Shown here in pieces: positions 44,870 through 52,238 of a stretch of DNA of 64,000 bases (position 1 is its first letter; each line of letters opens with the position of its first letter). This stretch comes from Clostridiales bacterium (lineage in GTDB: Bacteria > Bacillota > Clostridia > Saccharofermentanales > Saccharofermentanaceae), in contig JAFWDK010000019.1 in NCBI GenBank assembly GCA_017513085.1, positions 224,146-288,145 of the forward strand, written 5' to 3'. The notes under the pieces were generated by a model, which was not told where the DNA came from, ran no database searches, and saw nothing but the letters and a program-made list of their open reading frames with translations. The translations under genes and the position numbers were made by a program.

Positions 44870-46153
44870 ATGGCGCTGACTAGAGACGGCTATTTGCCGA
44901 GACTGATAGATGAAAAGATAGCTCGCTATCTCAAGATATTCGGGGCGGTCTCGATAGAGGGACCCAAGTGGTGTGGAAAAACATGGACCAGCCTGAACCA
45001 TGCCAATAGTGTTTCCTATCTGACGGAAAAGAGACTGAGAGATCTGGCGAGCATCGACCCGAAATATGTCTTCACAAAAGAACGGCCACAATTGATAGAT
45101 GAGTGGCAGATCGTTCCGGAGATATGGGATGCCGTTCGACATGAGTGCGATAGTGATAAGAAACGTGGGAAGTTTATCCTGACCGGGTCGACTTCGTTAA
45201 AGAAAGAGAAAAAGGAAAAGGCAATCTTTCACTCGGGAACCGGAAGGATCGCTCCTCTTCGTATGCATCCGATGAGCCTCTATGAATCAGGAGACTCATC
45301 TGGAGAAGCTTCTCTTACTGATATGCTGAACGGTCAGATTAAGGATGGTTTTGTTAGAAAGGTTGAGCTAGAGCAGCTTTCCGGACTGATTATCCGAGGT
45401 GGTTGGCCGGAGAATCTAGATGTGCCACCAGAAGACTTTGGAGTGATTCCTAAGAGTTATATCGAATCAATCGTGACCAAAGATATGCACGAAGAAGAGG
45501 ACAAAAAACGAAGTCCGAATAAGATGAGGATGCTCATTCGTTCACTATCGAGGAATGAATCATCTTTGGCGGGAGATAAAACTCTGGTCAAGGATATCGA
45601 GGAATACGAGGGTGGCGAAGAACTGATCAAGAGCAGAGATACTGTAGCGGATTATACGAGTGTTCTTGACCGACTGTTTTTAACGGCAGATCAGGAAGCC
45701 TTCAACGTTAACTATCGATCCTCTTCCCGAGTCGGGAAATCATCGAAAAGACATCTGGTTGATCCGTCATTATGCTGTGCAAGTTTAAATCTTACAACTG
45801 AGAAACTCTTGAATGATCACGAGACTTTTGGGCTTTTGTTTGAAGCACTTGTCGAGAGAGATCTGCGGATCTACGCAGATTATCTAAATGGGCACTTGTT
45901 TCATTTCCGCGATAACAGTTCAGGTGATGAAGTGGATGCCATCGTTGAGTTCGAGGATGGCCGCTATGCGGCATTTGAGATCAAGCTAAGCAACAGGAGC
46001 ATCAACGACGCAATCGAGAGCCTCAATAGATTCTACGAGAATGTTGAGAAAAAGCCGACGTATATGTGTGTTATTGTCGGGTATTGTGATGCTGTAATGC
46101 GAGATCCGAAGACAGGGGTATTCATCGTCCCAATTACATCCCTTAAACCGTAG
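44870..46153 (+). CDS. AAA_14/DUF4143 ATPase
   Basis: The 427-residue protein has an N-terminal P-loop, IEGPKWCGKTWTSL, and Walker B RPQLIDEWQIVPEIW, then the DUF4143 C-terminal half with ETFGLLFEALVERDLRIYADYLNGHLFHFRDNSSGDEVDAIVEFEDGRYAAFEIKL. That last stretch resembles a PD-(D/E)xK nuclease core (D...ExK). Family members are common in gut bacteria, function unknown. The ATG at 44870 follows GGAGGTG. The 23-bp iterations just upstream appear to be its control region. It is transcribed apart from its neighbours. Confidence 0.88.
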   Translation: MALTRDGYLPRLIDEKIARYLKIFGAVSIEGPKWCGKTWTSLNHANSVSYLTEKRLRDLASIDPKYVFTKERPQLIDEWQIVPEIWDAVRHECDSDKKRGKFILTGSTSLKKEKKEKAIFHSGTGRIAPLRMHPMSLYESGDSSGEASLTDMLNGQIKDGFVRKVELEQLSGLIIRGGWPENLDVPPEDFGVIPKSYIESIVTKDMHEEEDKKRSPNKMRMLIRSLSRNESSLAGDKTLVKDIEEYEGGEELIKSRDTVADYTSVLDRLFLTADQEAFNVNYRSSSRVGKSSKRHLVDPSLCCASLNLTTEKLLNDHETFGLLFEALVERDLRIYADYLNGHLFHFRDNSSGDEVDAIVEFEDGRYAAFEIKLSNRSINDAIESLNRFYENVEKKPTYMCVIVGYCDAVMRDPKTGVFIVPITSLKP

Positions 46154-46203
46154 TATTTCTATAACGTACAAAGCGCTTATTGCTAAGGGGCCATGCTCTC
46201 TCT

Positions 46204-46917
46204 TTAGTTCTTTTCCCTCTGCCGCATGATGAAGCACGCTTTGACGGCGTCGGCGAAATCTTCCTCCGTGACTCCCTGGGTCCACATCTGCGGGAGCACC
46301 TGATCCTTATAGACAGCAAGCGCCTCCTTCGAAAACTCTTCGAAGATCACGTACGTTCTGGCGTAATCGAAAACCGCCGGAGCAAGCCTGGCATTTATCC
46401 AGTCGATGATCGTGAATTCCGTGTCTTCACTGAGGTGCGACAATCCACGCGGCACCATGACATTCAGGAAATGCATGTCGAGGTGGCATATGCGGCTCGG
46501 CATTTTCGCGCAGAGACGTTCAATGATCGGAAGTACGATCCCCTGATTCTCTTCAGTCAATCCCATCCCGGCAGTTACTGCCAGTGGCGGTATATCAACA
46601 CCCGTAGGATCCACTTCATGTATCTTGGCAAAAGCACCCGCCAGCATCTTAAAGCTCAGCGGGTCCTGGGCGAGCGCGTACGGCTCCAGGGTCGTGCCGT
46701 CGATCAAGTCCATCTTGAGAATGTGATCGTCATCCGTCCCATAGTATCGGACCGGAGTTAAGCCCGCTTCATTCAGTGCTTTTTGCTGACGCATCTCAAA
46801 GCCGATCCACTCAGAAGGATAAGAAGACCGATAGATCTTGTACGCATATCCCTGATAACTGACTACCTCAGCCTGCGCGCCTTTACCGATCAGAATTTGT
46901 GTACCATCGAAATTCAT
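46204..46917 (-). CDS. Aminoglycoside phosphotransferase-like kinase
   Basis: The 237-residue protein has the small-molecule kinase fold: IGKGAQAEVVSYQGYAYKIY (nucleotide loop and Lys), HLDMHFLNVMVP (catalytic loop; HxDxxxxN) and EFTIIDWINARLAP with the metal-binding IDW. The substrate is likely a small alcohol or amino compound, not necessarily an antibiotic. The start ATG at 46917 follows AGAGG; a GTG at 46923 is also in frame. The gene sits 29 bp after an ArsC/Spx-type gene and may share its transcript. Confidence 0.8.
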   Translation of the reverse strand: MNFDGTQILIGKGAQAEVVSYQGYAYKIYRSSYPSEWIGFEMRQQKALNEAGLTPVRYYGTDDDHILKMDLIDGTTLEPYALAQDPLSFKMLAGAFAKIHEVDPTGVDIPPLAVTAGMGLTEENQGIVLPIIERLCAKMPSRICHLDMHFLNVMVPRGLSHLSEDTEFTIIDWINARLAPAVFDYARTYVIFEEFSKEALAVYKDQVLPQMWTQGVTEEDFADAVKACFIMRQREKN

Positions 46918-46946
46918 CTTCACCTCTCACTGATACTGCACTGCTC

Positions 46947-47306
46947 CTACTTTGCACCAAGTGCTTTTCTCCACTCTTCTTCCTTAAAACCGGTAAGCAC
47001 GAAGTCTTTTCCGACAAGCAAGGGGCGCTTGACCAGCATCCCGTCAGACGATAAAAGCTTGAATTGCTCGTCCTCGCTCATGTCCGGAAGTTTTCTGGAC
47101 AGGTCGAGTTCCCGGTACTGGATCCCGCTTGTATTGAAAAATCTCTTAAGCGGAAGGCCACTGATCTTCTGGTACTTCCGAAGTGCCTTCTCATCCGGAT
47201 TCTTCTCCTTGATGTCGATCACCTCATGCTCAACATTATTCTCCTCCAGCCACTTAAGCGCTTTCTTACATGTTGTACACCGGCTATAGCAGTAAACCTT
47301 TACCAT
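46947..47306 (-). CDS. ArsC/Spx-family reductase-like protein
   Basis: The 119-residue protein opens VYCYSRCTTCKKALKWLEENN with the CxxC pair of the family and continues to KRPLLVGKDFVLTGFKEEEW, as in Spx/MgsR/YffB. It may act as an arsenate reductase or as an Spx-like RNA polymerase partner; the motif Arg-Pro-Leu-Leu is consistent with the first and does not exclude the second. It starts at 47306 after GGAGG. Cytoplasmic. Confidence 0.85.
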   Translation of the reverse strand: MVKVYCYSRCTTCKKALKWLEENNVEHEVIDIKEKNPDEKALRKYQKISGLPLKRFFNTSGIQYRELDLSRKLPDMSEDEQFKLLSSDGMLVKRPLLVGKDFVLTGFKEEEWRKALGAK

Positions 47307-47525
47307 AATGAATCCTCCGCCTCATCATTCTCGTGTTTTCTGGCTTCTATTATCATTACATAAAAAACATCATAGATGTATTATACCATCCAGGATGTCA
47401 TTCATTTTAGTTAATAATATACGCAAATCTGTTAAAATGAACGTAACGGCGCTGCGTGATAAGTGAGTATGTGACCGAACTGAGCAAATATACGAACAAC
47501 GTACTGAATAATACCGAGGTGCGAT

Positions 47526-48659
47526 ATGACAGAGAAAGCTTGTGATCTTTGTGGATCTGAAATGCAGTATGATGATTTTACCCGCGCATGGGTCTGTACG
47601 GTTTGCGGAAACAGTATAGCGGATAAAAGAGAAAGTGAACCAGCTGCAGGTAAATTGAATGTTGAAATGCCAGCCGTACCCCAGACTGAAGTTCCATCCG
47701 AAAAACCGGACGTAGACCAGGCTGAAGTCCCCGTCGAGGAACCTGCCGTAACTCAGATTGAAGCTCCGACCGAAAGAACGGAAGCAACGGAGTTTTCTTC
47801 GCTTGAAGAAGCCCATAATGCTATTTTGAATAAGCAGTTTGAAAAAGCGGGAGAGCTTTTGTCTGATTATCGCAAGAATCATATATATGATGCAAAAATG
47901 AATCTTCTGCTCCTGCTTTGCGGCTATAAAGCCAGCTCGACCGAAGAACTTTTACGCTCCATCTCCAACAGTTCTATTAAACTGGAAAAGCTTGCTGAAC
48001 GGGCGGACTGGGAAGAAATGGTATTGGCGCTTCCTTCGGACCAGCAGAAGTTTGTAAAAGATGTGATCGAGTATTGTGCAATCTCTGTCGTTCTGTTGGG
48101 CGATGCAAAAAAACTCCAGGCAAGAAACAAGCGGCAACAGAAAACGGTTGTGTCGTCGTCTTTTGCAAAGATGGACAAGGAAGAAATGGATACCATGAAA
48201 AGAATGGAACAGCTTAAAAGAGCCCAGGAGATGGAATTCGCACTTGAATCCGAGAAACGGCAATACCAGTATGAAGCGCAATTATCACGCGATCCTGTTA
48301 TAAGTAGCGGAGCGCATATGGCTTCGGTGGATACCGGATCTACAGGACTGAATGTAGTGCTCGATGTCCTCGACTTTTTATTTGTTGATAACGATTTCAC
48401 TTATGATAATAGACCGTTATTTTACAGAACAAGAGCCGCGGCGGCGAAGCATGCGCGCGAACAGCGTATGATGGCAGAAGAAGCCGTGAAGAAGAATTAC
48501 ATGCAGGCAAAAGAACCGAAAAAGAATACGGCAAGTGCTTTTTTAACCGCCGTCGACCGCCTGGACAAAGCAAATATATCCCAAGAAGATTTAAAGTCGG
48601 CAAGTGAGACCCTGCTTGAGGAAATACGTATTCTGGAAAAGCAACTCCTCTCGATATAG
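47526..48659 (+). CDS. Zinc-ribbon protein with Pro/Glu repeat and coiled-coil region
   Basis: The 377-residue protein has an N-terminal zinc ribbon, CDLCGSEM and CTVCGN (two Cys pairs about 16 apart), then an imperfect Val/Pro/Glu repeat (about residues 45-95), and a largely helical remainder. A region near 210-240 is rich in Lys, Glu and Met (DKEEMDTMKRMEQLKRAQEME) and should form a coiled coil. No membrane helix or signal peptide. A TTAAAAT near 47430 could be its -10 box. I do not recognise the family. Confidence 0.7.
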   Translation: MTEKACDLCGSEMQYDDFTRAWVCTVCGNSIADKRESEPAAGKLNVEMPAVPQTEVPSEKPDVDQAEVPVEEPAVTQIEAPTERTEATEFSSLEEAHNAILNKQFEKAGELLSDYRKNHIYDAKMNLLLLLCGYKASSTEELLRSISNSSIKLEKLAERADWEEMVLALPSDQQKFVKDVIEYCAISVVLLGDAKKLQARNKRQQKTVVSSSFAKMDKEEMDTMKRMEQLKRAQEMEFALESEKRQYQYEAQLSRDPVISSGAHMASVDTGSTGLNVVLDVLDFLFVDNDFTYDNRPLFYRTRAAAAKHAREQRMMAEEAVKKNYMQAKEPKKNTASAFLTAVDRLDKANISQEDLKSASETLLEEIRILEKQLLSI

Positions 48660-48689
48660 GTTTTTCATGCTGCACCGCCTCTCTTTTTT

Positions 48690-49424
48690 TCAATCCCGTG
48701 GCGTGGCCTTCAGCAGATCGATCGTGTCTTGATATTCATCGATCGCCTGATAGCCTGCATCCGTGATCGAATACACTCCGGCCCTGACATGGGAAAACCA
48801 CCCGTAATGGTTATCACGCAGGATATTAGCAGTCTTATCCACAAAAGAAAGCTTCTTCACATCTTTCGGAGAAGCTTCTCCGCCAAGCACAAACAGAGCA
48901 TTCAAAACCAGAAGTGCATCCTCCCGGTACCGGGTCAGAAGTTTTACTCCGGTCACTCCGCCGGTATTGGATTTGATACGTCTCTTCTGGAACTCCTTCT
49001 CCAGTGCTTTCTTCTTCCCCTTGTTCCGCGCCTGAAAAACCGATAGTTCACTCACGACCGGCTCGGAAAGGATCGTCACCGTGCCGGACCTCTTGCCGAC
49101 TGCGATCAGCCCGATACCCAGTCGTTTCAGAAGATAAAGTTTATCCCGAAAAGAACTGGAATTTCGATCCTTTGGCATAAATGTACCGATGTACACCGTT
49201 TCCACGATCTTCTGCCGGAGCGCCGCCTGCTGGATCGCCCGGAAATCAAGCGTCTGCTTCAGTTCAACGGCAACAGAGTCCTCCTCTTTTTGCATGAAAA
49301 TATCAATGTCGTTGACCTCACCGTCACAAACATATCCCTGTTCTTCGAAGAAAGATTTAATAGGCTTAAACAAATCGCGTTCCATACGTTTCTCATCATT
49401 TCCCGTTTTCTTCCGTGCCGTCAT
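48690..49424 (-). CDS. DUF2161-type PD-(D/E)xK phosphodiesterase-like protein
   Basis: The 244-residue protein has a nuclease-like front: ERDLFKPIKSFFEEQGYVCDGEVNDIDIFMQKEEDSVAVELKQTL, with the Asp and the ExK of the PD-(D/E)xK fold, and matches DUF2161. A winged-helix-like C-terminus (NALFVLGGEASPKDVKKLSF and HVRAGVYSITDAGYQAI) follows. The start at 49424 overlaps the end of the DUF4003 gene. The protein could be a DNA nuclease with a DNA-binding tail; activity has not been shown for the family, to my knowledge. Confidence 0.7.
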   Translation of the reverse strand: MTARKKTGNDEKRMERDLFKPIKSFFEEQGYVCDGEVNDIDIFMQKEEDSVAVELKQTLDFRAIQQAALRQKIVETVYIGTFMPKDRNSSSFRDKLYLLKRLGIGLIAVGKRSGTVTILSEPVVSELSVFQARNKGKKKALEKEFQKRRIKSNTGGVTGVKLLTRYREDALLVLNALFVLGGEASPKDVKKLSFVDKTANILRDNHYGWFSHVRAGVYSITDAGYQAIDEYQDTIDLLKATPRD

Positions 49425-50469
49425 CTGTCTTTTCGCCCTCACCGGCACTTTCGCTCTTCTCGTCTTCTCCTTTGAGGAACGAGCTGATCAGGGATGGGGC
49501 AACGGATCCGATAATGGAGATCATCGTAGAAATCTGTTTTGCTTTCACGATCGACAGTGTGTTCGTAATGACGGCGTTGCCGATTGCGGAAGTGTCGCGC
49601 CCGCATACACCAGCTACGACAATGGCGGCATACATCAGCCGCTGCGTCTTCTCCATAATCTTGTCGCCGAATCCGTTTTGCGTCTTGAGATAGGCCTCGG
49701 CTTCGATGATTTCGTCCACCAGCGAATCAGTGTCGAGATCCAGATCGATCAGCGCGCCAAGCGAAGATAACTCCTGTGCTTTTCCATATTCCGCTTTGCG
49801 TTTCTTGAAAGCGTTAAAGACGCGCATGACTTTGTCGCATTTTTCCGTCATGTCGCCATAGGAGATCGCAAGCACCTCGCACAATTCGTAGATCGCATTT
49901 CCTGTCGCGCTGAACTTGCAGGTGTCATTGAGATAGGAATACCCCTCCCGCAGGTCCTCCATGATCGCTTCCACAGTCTTATCCGTGAGCGCAAGGAACA
50001 TAACAAAAGACGTGTCCTCCGATGTCGTCAGTATAGGATGATCCTTATTCATCTTCTCAAAAAGCACTTTTGCCTTTTTTACGATCTCCGTGCTTTCTTC
50101 CTGGCGGTCGAGTTCCAAGATCAGAAGGGATGCGAGCACCATATAATCATTTTCCAGGAGCTTGCCTTTCCTGACTTTCTTATATACATCCATGAAGTCG
50201 GAAAAATATTGTGCCGGATCTTCCGCGAGCGCCATCTTACTTAGGAGCGCAAGTTCCACGACAGCGCGAAGATTCGATAGAAGACGTGTCCTTCGCTTCA
50301 GGATCTTTCTGCATTCTTTCATCTTAGCCGTATCCGCTTCCCTGCCGGCAGAAGTAAAGATCAGCCCGGAAACGATACCCATCAGGTCCTTCTCGAGAAA
50401 GAACTTCTTACGCACGGCTATACTATTTGCAGCCAAAAGTTCACATCTTGCTTTCACTTCATCGATCAT
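49396..50469 (-). CDS. DUF4003 family protein
   Basis: The 357-residue, mainly helical protein matches DUF4003 in its ordering (FTSAGREADTAKMKECRKILKRR, DYMVLASLLILELDRQ, ATGNAIYELCEVLAISYGD). It has a hydrophobic stretch near residue 285 (LMYAAIVVAGVCG) and an acidic tail. Cytoplasmic, function unknown. The ATG at 50469 follows AAGGAG, and the DUF1349 gene ends 14 bp upstream of it, so the two share an operon with DUF2161. Confidence 0.75.
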   Translation of the reverse strand: MIDEVKARCELLAANSIAVRKKFFLEKDLMGIVSGLIFTSAGREADTAKMKECRKILKRRTRLLSNLRAVVELALLSKMALAEDPAQYFSDFMDVYKKVRKGKLLENDYMVLASLLILELDRQEESTEIVKKAKVLFEKMNKDHPILTTSEDTSFVMFLALTDKTVEAIMEDLREGYSYLNDTCKFSATGNAIYELCEVLAISYGDMTEKCDKVMRVFNAFKKRKAEYGKAQELSSLGALIDLDLDTDSLVDEIIEAEAYLKTQNGFGDKIMEKTQRLMYAAIVVAGVCGRDTSAIGNAVITNTLSIVKAKQISTMISIIGSVAPSLISSFLKGEDEKSESAGEGEKTDDGTEENGK

Positions 50470-50483
50470 GGTTGTCTCCTTTT

Positions 50484-51080
50484 TCAGTCAGGCTGCTGTC
50501 CATCATGTTCTTCCCAAACACATTCTGTCATCTTTAGATCCGTAAAAACCGCTTTGAAACTGGATTCTTCAGGACTGCATGCATAGACACCGAACCGTAT
50601 CTTTCCCGCGCCTTCCCACATATGACAGAGCCTCATCTGGCAGAAGGTCTTTCCGTCATAGGAGCATTCAATACAGTAATCATCGTCTCTGCGGCTGAAC
50701 CGGTACCACATGGTTTTCACATCAGTGGGGATCTGTGTTGTGGCCCAATCGGAATACCCATGATTGGTCACTACGGATCCAAGGTGCTGGAAGGATTCAT
50801 TCTCATATTCGACAGAGGCCTTCAGCCAGTTATCACTATCCAGGTACATGACAAGTCCGCATTGATCAAAACGGTGATGACTTTCCGTAAAATCCGTTCT
50901 CACCACAAACGAAAAGCGCTTCTCCTCTGTTTCCATCTGAAGAACCGGAGCATTGTCATTCTGAAAATGATAGTATGTCCGCTGCCACAGATCAGTATGC
51001 GGCTCGGTCACGATCTCAATCCTGTCAGGCTCAATTTTGTAAGTCTTCGGTTCTCTTATCCAGCGAAAATCTTCGATCAT
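50484..51080 (-). CDS. DUF1349 concanavalin-like protein
   Basis: The 198-residue protein has the DUF1349 pattern: FRWIREPKTY at the start, FVVRTDFTESHHRFDQCGLVMYLDSDNWLKASVEYE, LGSVVTNHGYSDWATTQI, and MRLCHMWEGAGKIRFGVYACSPEE. Such proteins adopt a beta-sandwich and may bind or act on carbohydrate; no signal peptide is present, so it is intracellular. The ATG at 51080 follows GGAGG. It is the second gene of the four-gene minus-strand run 48.7-51.6 kb. Confidence 0.8.
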   Translation of the reverse strand: MIEDFRWIREPKTYKIEPDRIEIVTEPHTDLWQRTYYHFQNDNAPVLQMETEEKRFSFVVRTDFTESHHRFDQCGLVMYLDSDNWLKASVEYENESFQHLGSVVTNHGYSDWATTQIPTDVKTMWYRFSRRDDDYCIECSYDGKTFCQMRLCHMWEGAGKIRFGVYACSPEESSFKAVFTDLKMTECVWEEHDGQQPD

Positions 51081-51151
51081 AAACTTTGTTCCTCCACGCT
51101 TATCTTGTGTGTTATTCTTGGTTGCTTTCCTCTATCTTTTTGGCTATCGCC

Positions 51152-51589
51152 TTAGCATTGTCCTTCGTGCAGAAGCCGGATCACCGGTTCGATCATCGGG
51201 ACGTCCAGTGTCACCTTATATTTCATAGGATCGATCATCAATCCGAGTTTTACGGTAGCATTGCCGCTGTTGGCCTGCGCTGCAGTCTCGATAATAGGAA
51301 GAAACGAAGCTTTCATGATCAGATAGTTTTCTCTTCCCGCCTGATCGTAGTATTTCCGCATGTCGTCCTCCGAGAGGAACAAAGGCATATACCCGGTCTT
51401 GTCCGGTCCAGGGATCGCGAAAAGCCTCATGCCGCCGTCCTTATGGTCGCCGACCGGAGTCGTGTAATACAGCACCACTCCTCGGAAAGCTTTTAAGAAA
51501 TCTGTATCGCCCAGTTCTTTTCTCTCATGCCTTTCCAGGAGCACCTGCGCATCGTTGTTTTCCTTCTTGGCTCTATCAAATAATCCCAT
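51152..51589 (-). CDS. SseB-like protein
   Basis: The 145-residue protein resembles the N-terminal SseB-type domain: GMRLFAIPGPDKTGYMPLFLSEDDMRKYYDQAG and a C-terminal IEPVIRLLHEG. Function unknown; the name comes from the E. coli serine-sensitivity gene. The ATG at 51589 (MGLFDRAKK) follows AAGGG; the longer frame to 51733 is not supported. It ends 72 bp before the DUF1349 gene. Assignment is moderate. Confidence 0.55.
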   Translation of the reverse strand: MGLFDRAKKENNDAQVLLERHERKELGDTDFLKAFRGVVLYYTTPVGDHKDGGMRLFAIPGPDKTGYMPLFLSEDDMRKYYDQAGRENYLIMKASFLPIIETAAQANSGNATVKLGLMIDPMKYKVTLDVPMIEPVIRLLHEGQC

Positions 51590-51944
51590 AAGATTCTTCC
51601 CTTCACCAAAAGTATCCTCTTCATGAATCATTGTGTGAGATATATCACGACCTGTCAATAGATCATATGCGATCGCAACATGGAGGGGGGAGAAAGCCTG
51701 GCCGGATTTCTGCGATTTCATACCAATCCACAAAAAAATTGGGAAAAGTATGTTTTTTCCCTATACCCCTCTCCCTATAAATCGAGAAAACCATAAGATA
51801 TCTGCCTCAAGCGTCCTCAAAACGAAAGAAAACTCCATTATTTCCTGTGGTTGAAGTCCTTTGAGACAATCTTCAACGGCAAAAATACATACTTTTTGCC
51901 AGAAAAAATCCAATTGGTATTAAAATGCCTCGTCAAAAGCGCCC

Positions 51945-51966
51945 GTATACCCCCAGGGGGGTATAC
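51945..51966. promoter_or_regulatory. CsoR-like palindrome
   Basis: GTATACCCCC and GGGGGTATAC face each other across two bases. Operators of CsoR/CstR copper and persulfide regulators have just this form, a C tract and a G tract flanked by TAT/ATA. No csoR, copZ or copA gene is nearby, so the assignment rests on shape alone. Confidence 0.4.
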
Positions 51967-52002
51967 AAAATCTCTCCCCTCGTGGGGATGTAAAAGAAAG
52001 AC

Positions 52003-52164
52003 ATGGACTCCTTCATAGCATCTCTGAAAGTCGATGGAATACAAGTGATGAAACGCATTGACGATATCGTCCTGCAGACTTTTCAGATATTCGTCTCTAT
52101 AGACAGCATTTTCAATTCTTCTTTATTGGATATTGATATTCTCATATGCTTTGGTCACCCTTAA
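52003..52164 (+). CDS. Possible small ORF (53 aa), weak
   Basis: A frame of 53 codons runs from the ATG at 52003 to TAA at 52162-52164, starting MDSFIASLKVDGIQVMKRID. It has no strong SD, only AAAGAAAG. Its position between a CsoR-like palindrome and a plus-strand terminator makes it worth noting, but it may be chance. No homology recognised. Confidence 0.2.
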   Translation: MDSFIASLKVDGIQVMKRIDDIVLQTFQIFVSIDSIFNSSLLDIDILICFGHP

Positions 52165-52175
52165 ACAAATAGTTT

Positions 52176-52213
52176 ATGCCCAAGATCCTTTCAGAGGACC
52201 TTGGGCATTTTTA
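52176..52213 (+). terminator. Plus-oriented Rho-independent terminator without an obvious gene
   Basis: GCCCAAGATCCT (52178-52189) pairs with AGGACCTTGGGC (52195-52206) with one mismatch and a 5-base loop, followed by ATTTTTAT on the plus strand. The only annotated neighbour ends toward it from the other side, where no T run follows the hairpin. Confidence 0.65.
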
Positions 52214-52238
52214 TCTGCTCTCAACTTTGATCAAACGA

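Larger units (their letters stand above)
51590..52238. other. Intergenic region with CsoR-like palindrome, possible small transcript and terminator
   Basis: This 650-bp gap between two minus-strand genes holds a G/C-tract palindrome (51945-51966), a possible plus-strand promoter (TTGCCA near 51897 and TTAAAA 18 bp on), a 53-codon frame at 52003 and a plus-oriented terminator at 52176-52213. A second C-rich stretch, CCCTATACCCC, is near 51760. No well-supported gene is present. Confidence 0.5.

Noticed and set aside
51838..52044. 68-codon minus-strand frame
   Set aside because: Starts at a TTG without an SD and consists largely of the palindrome and hairpins.
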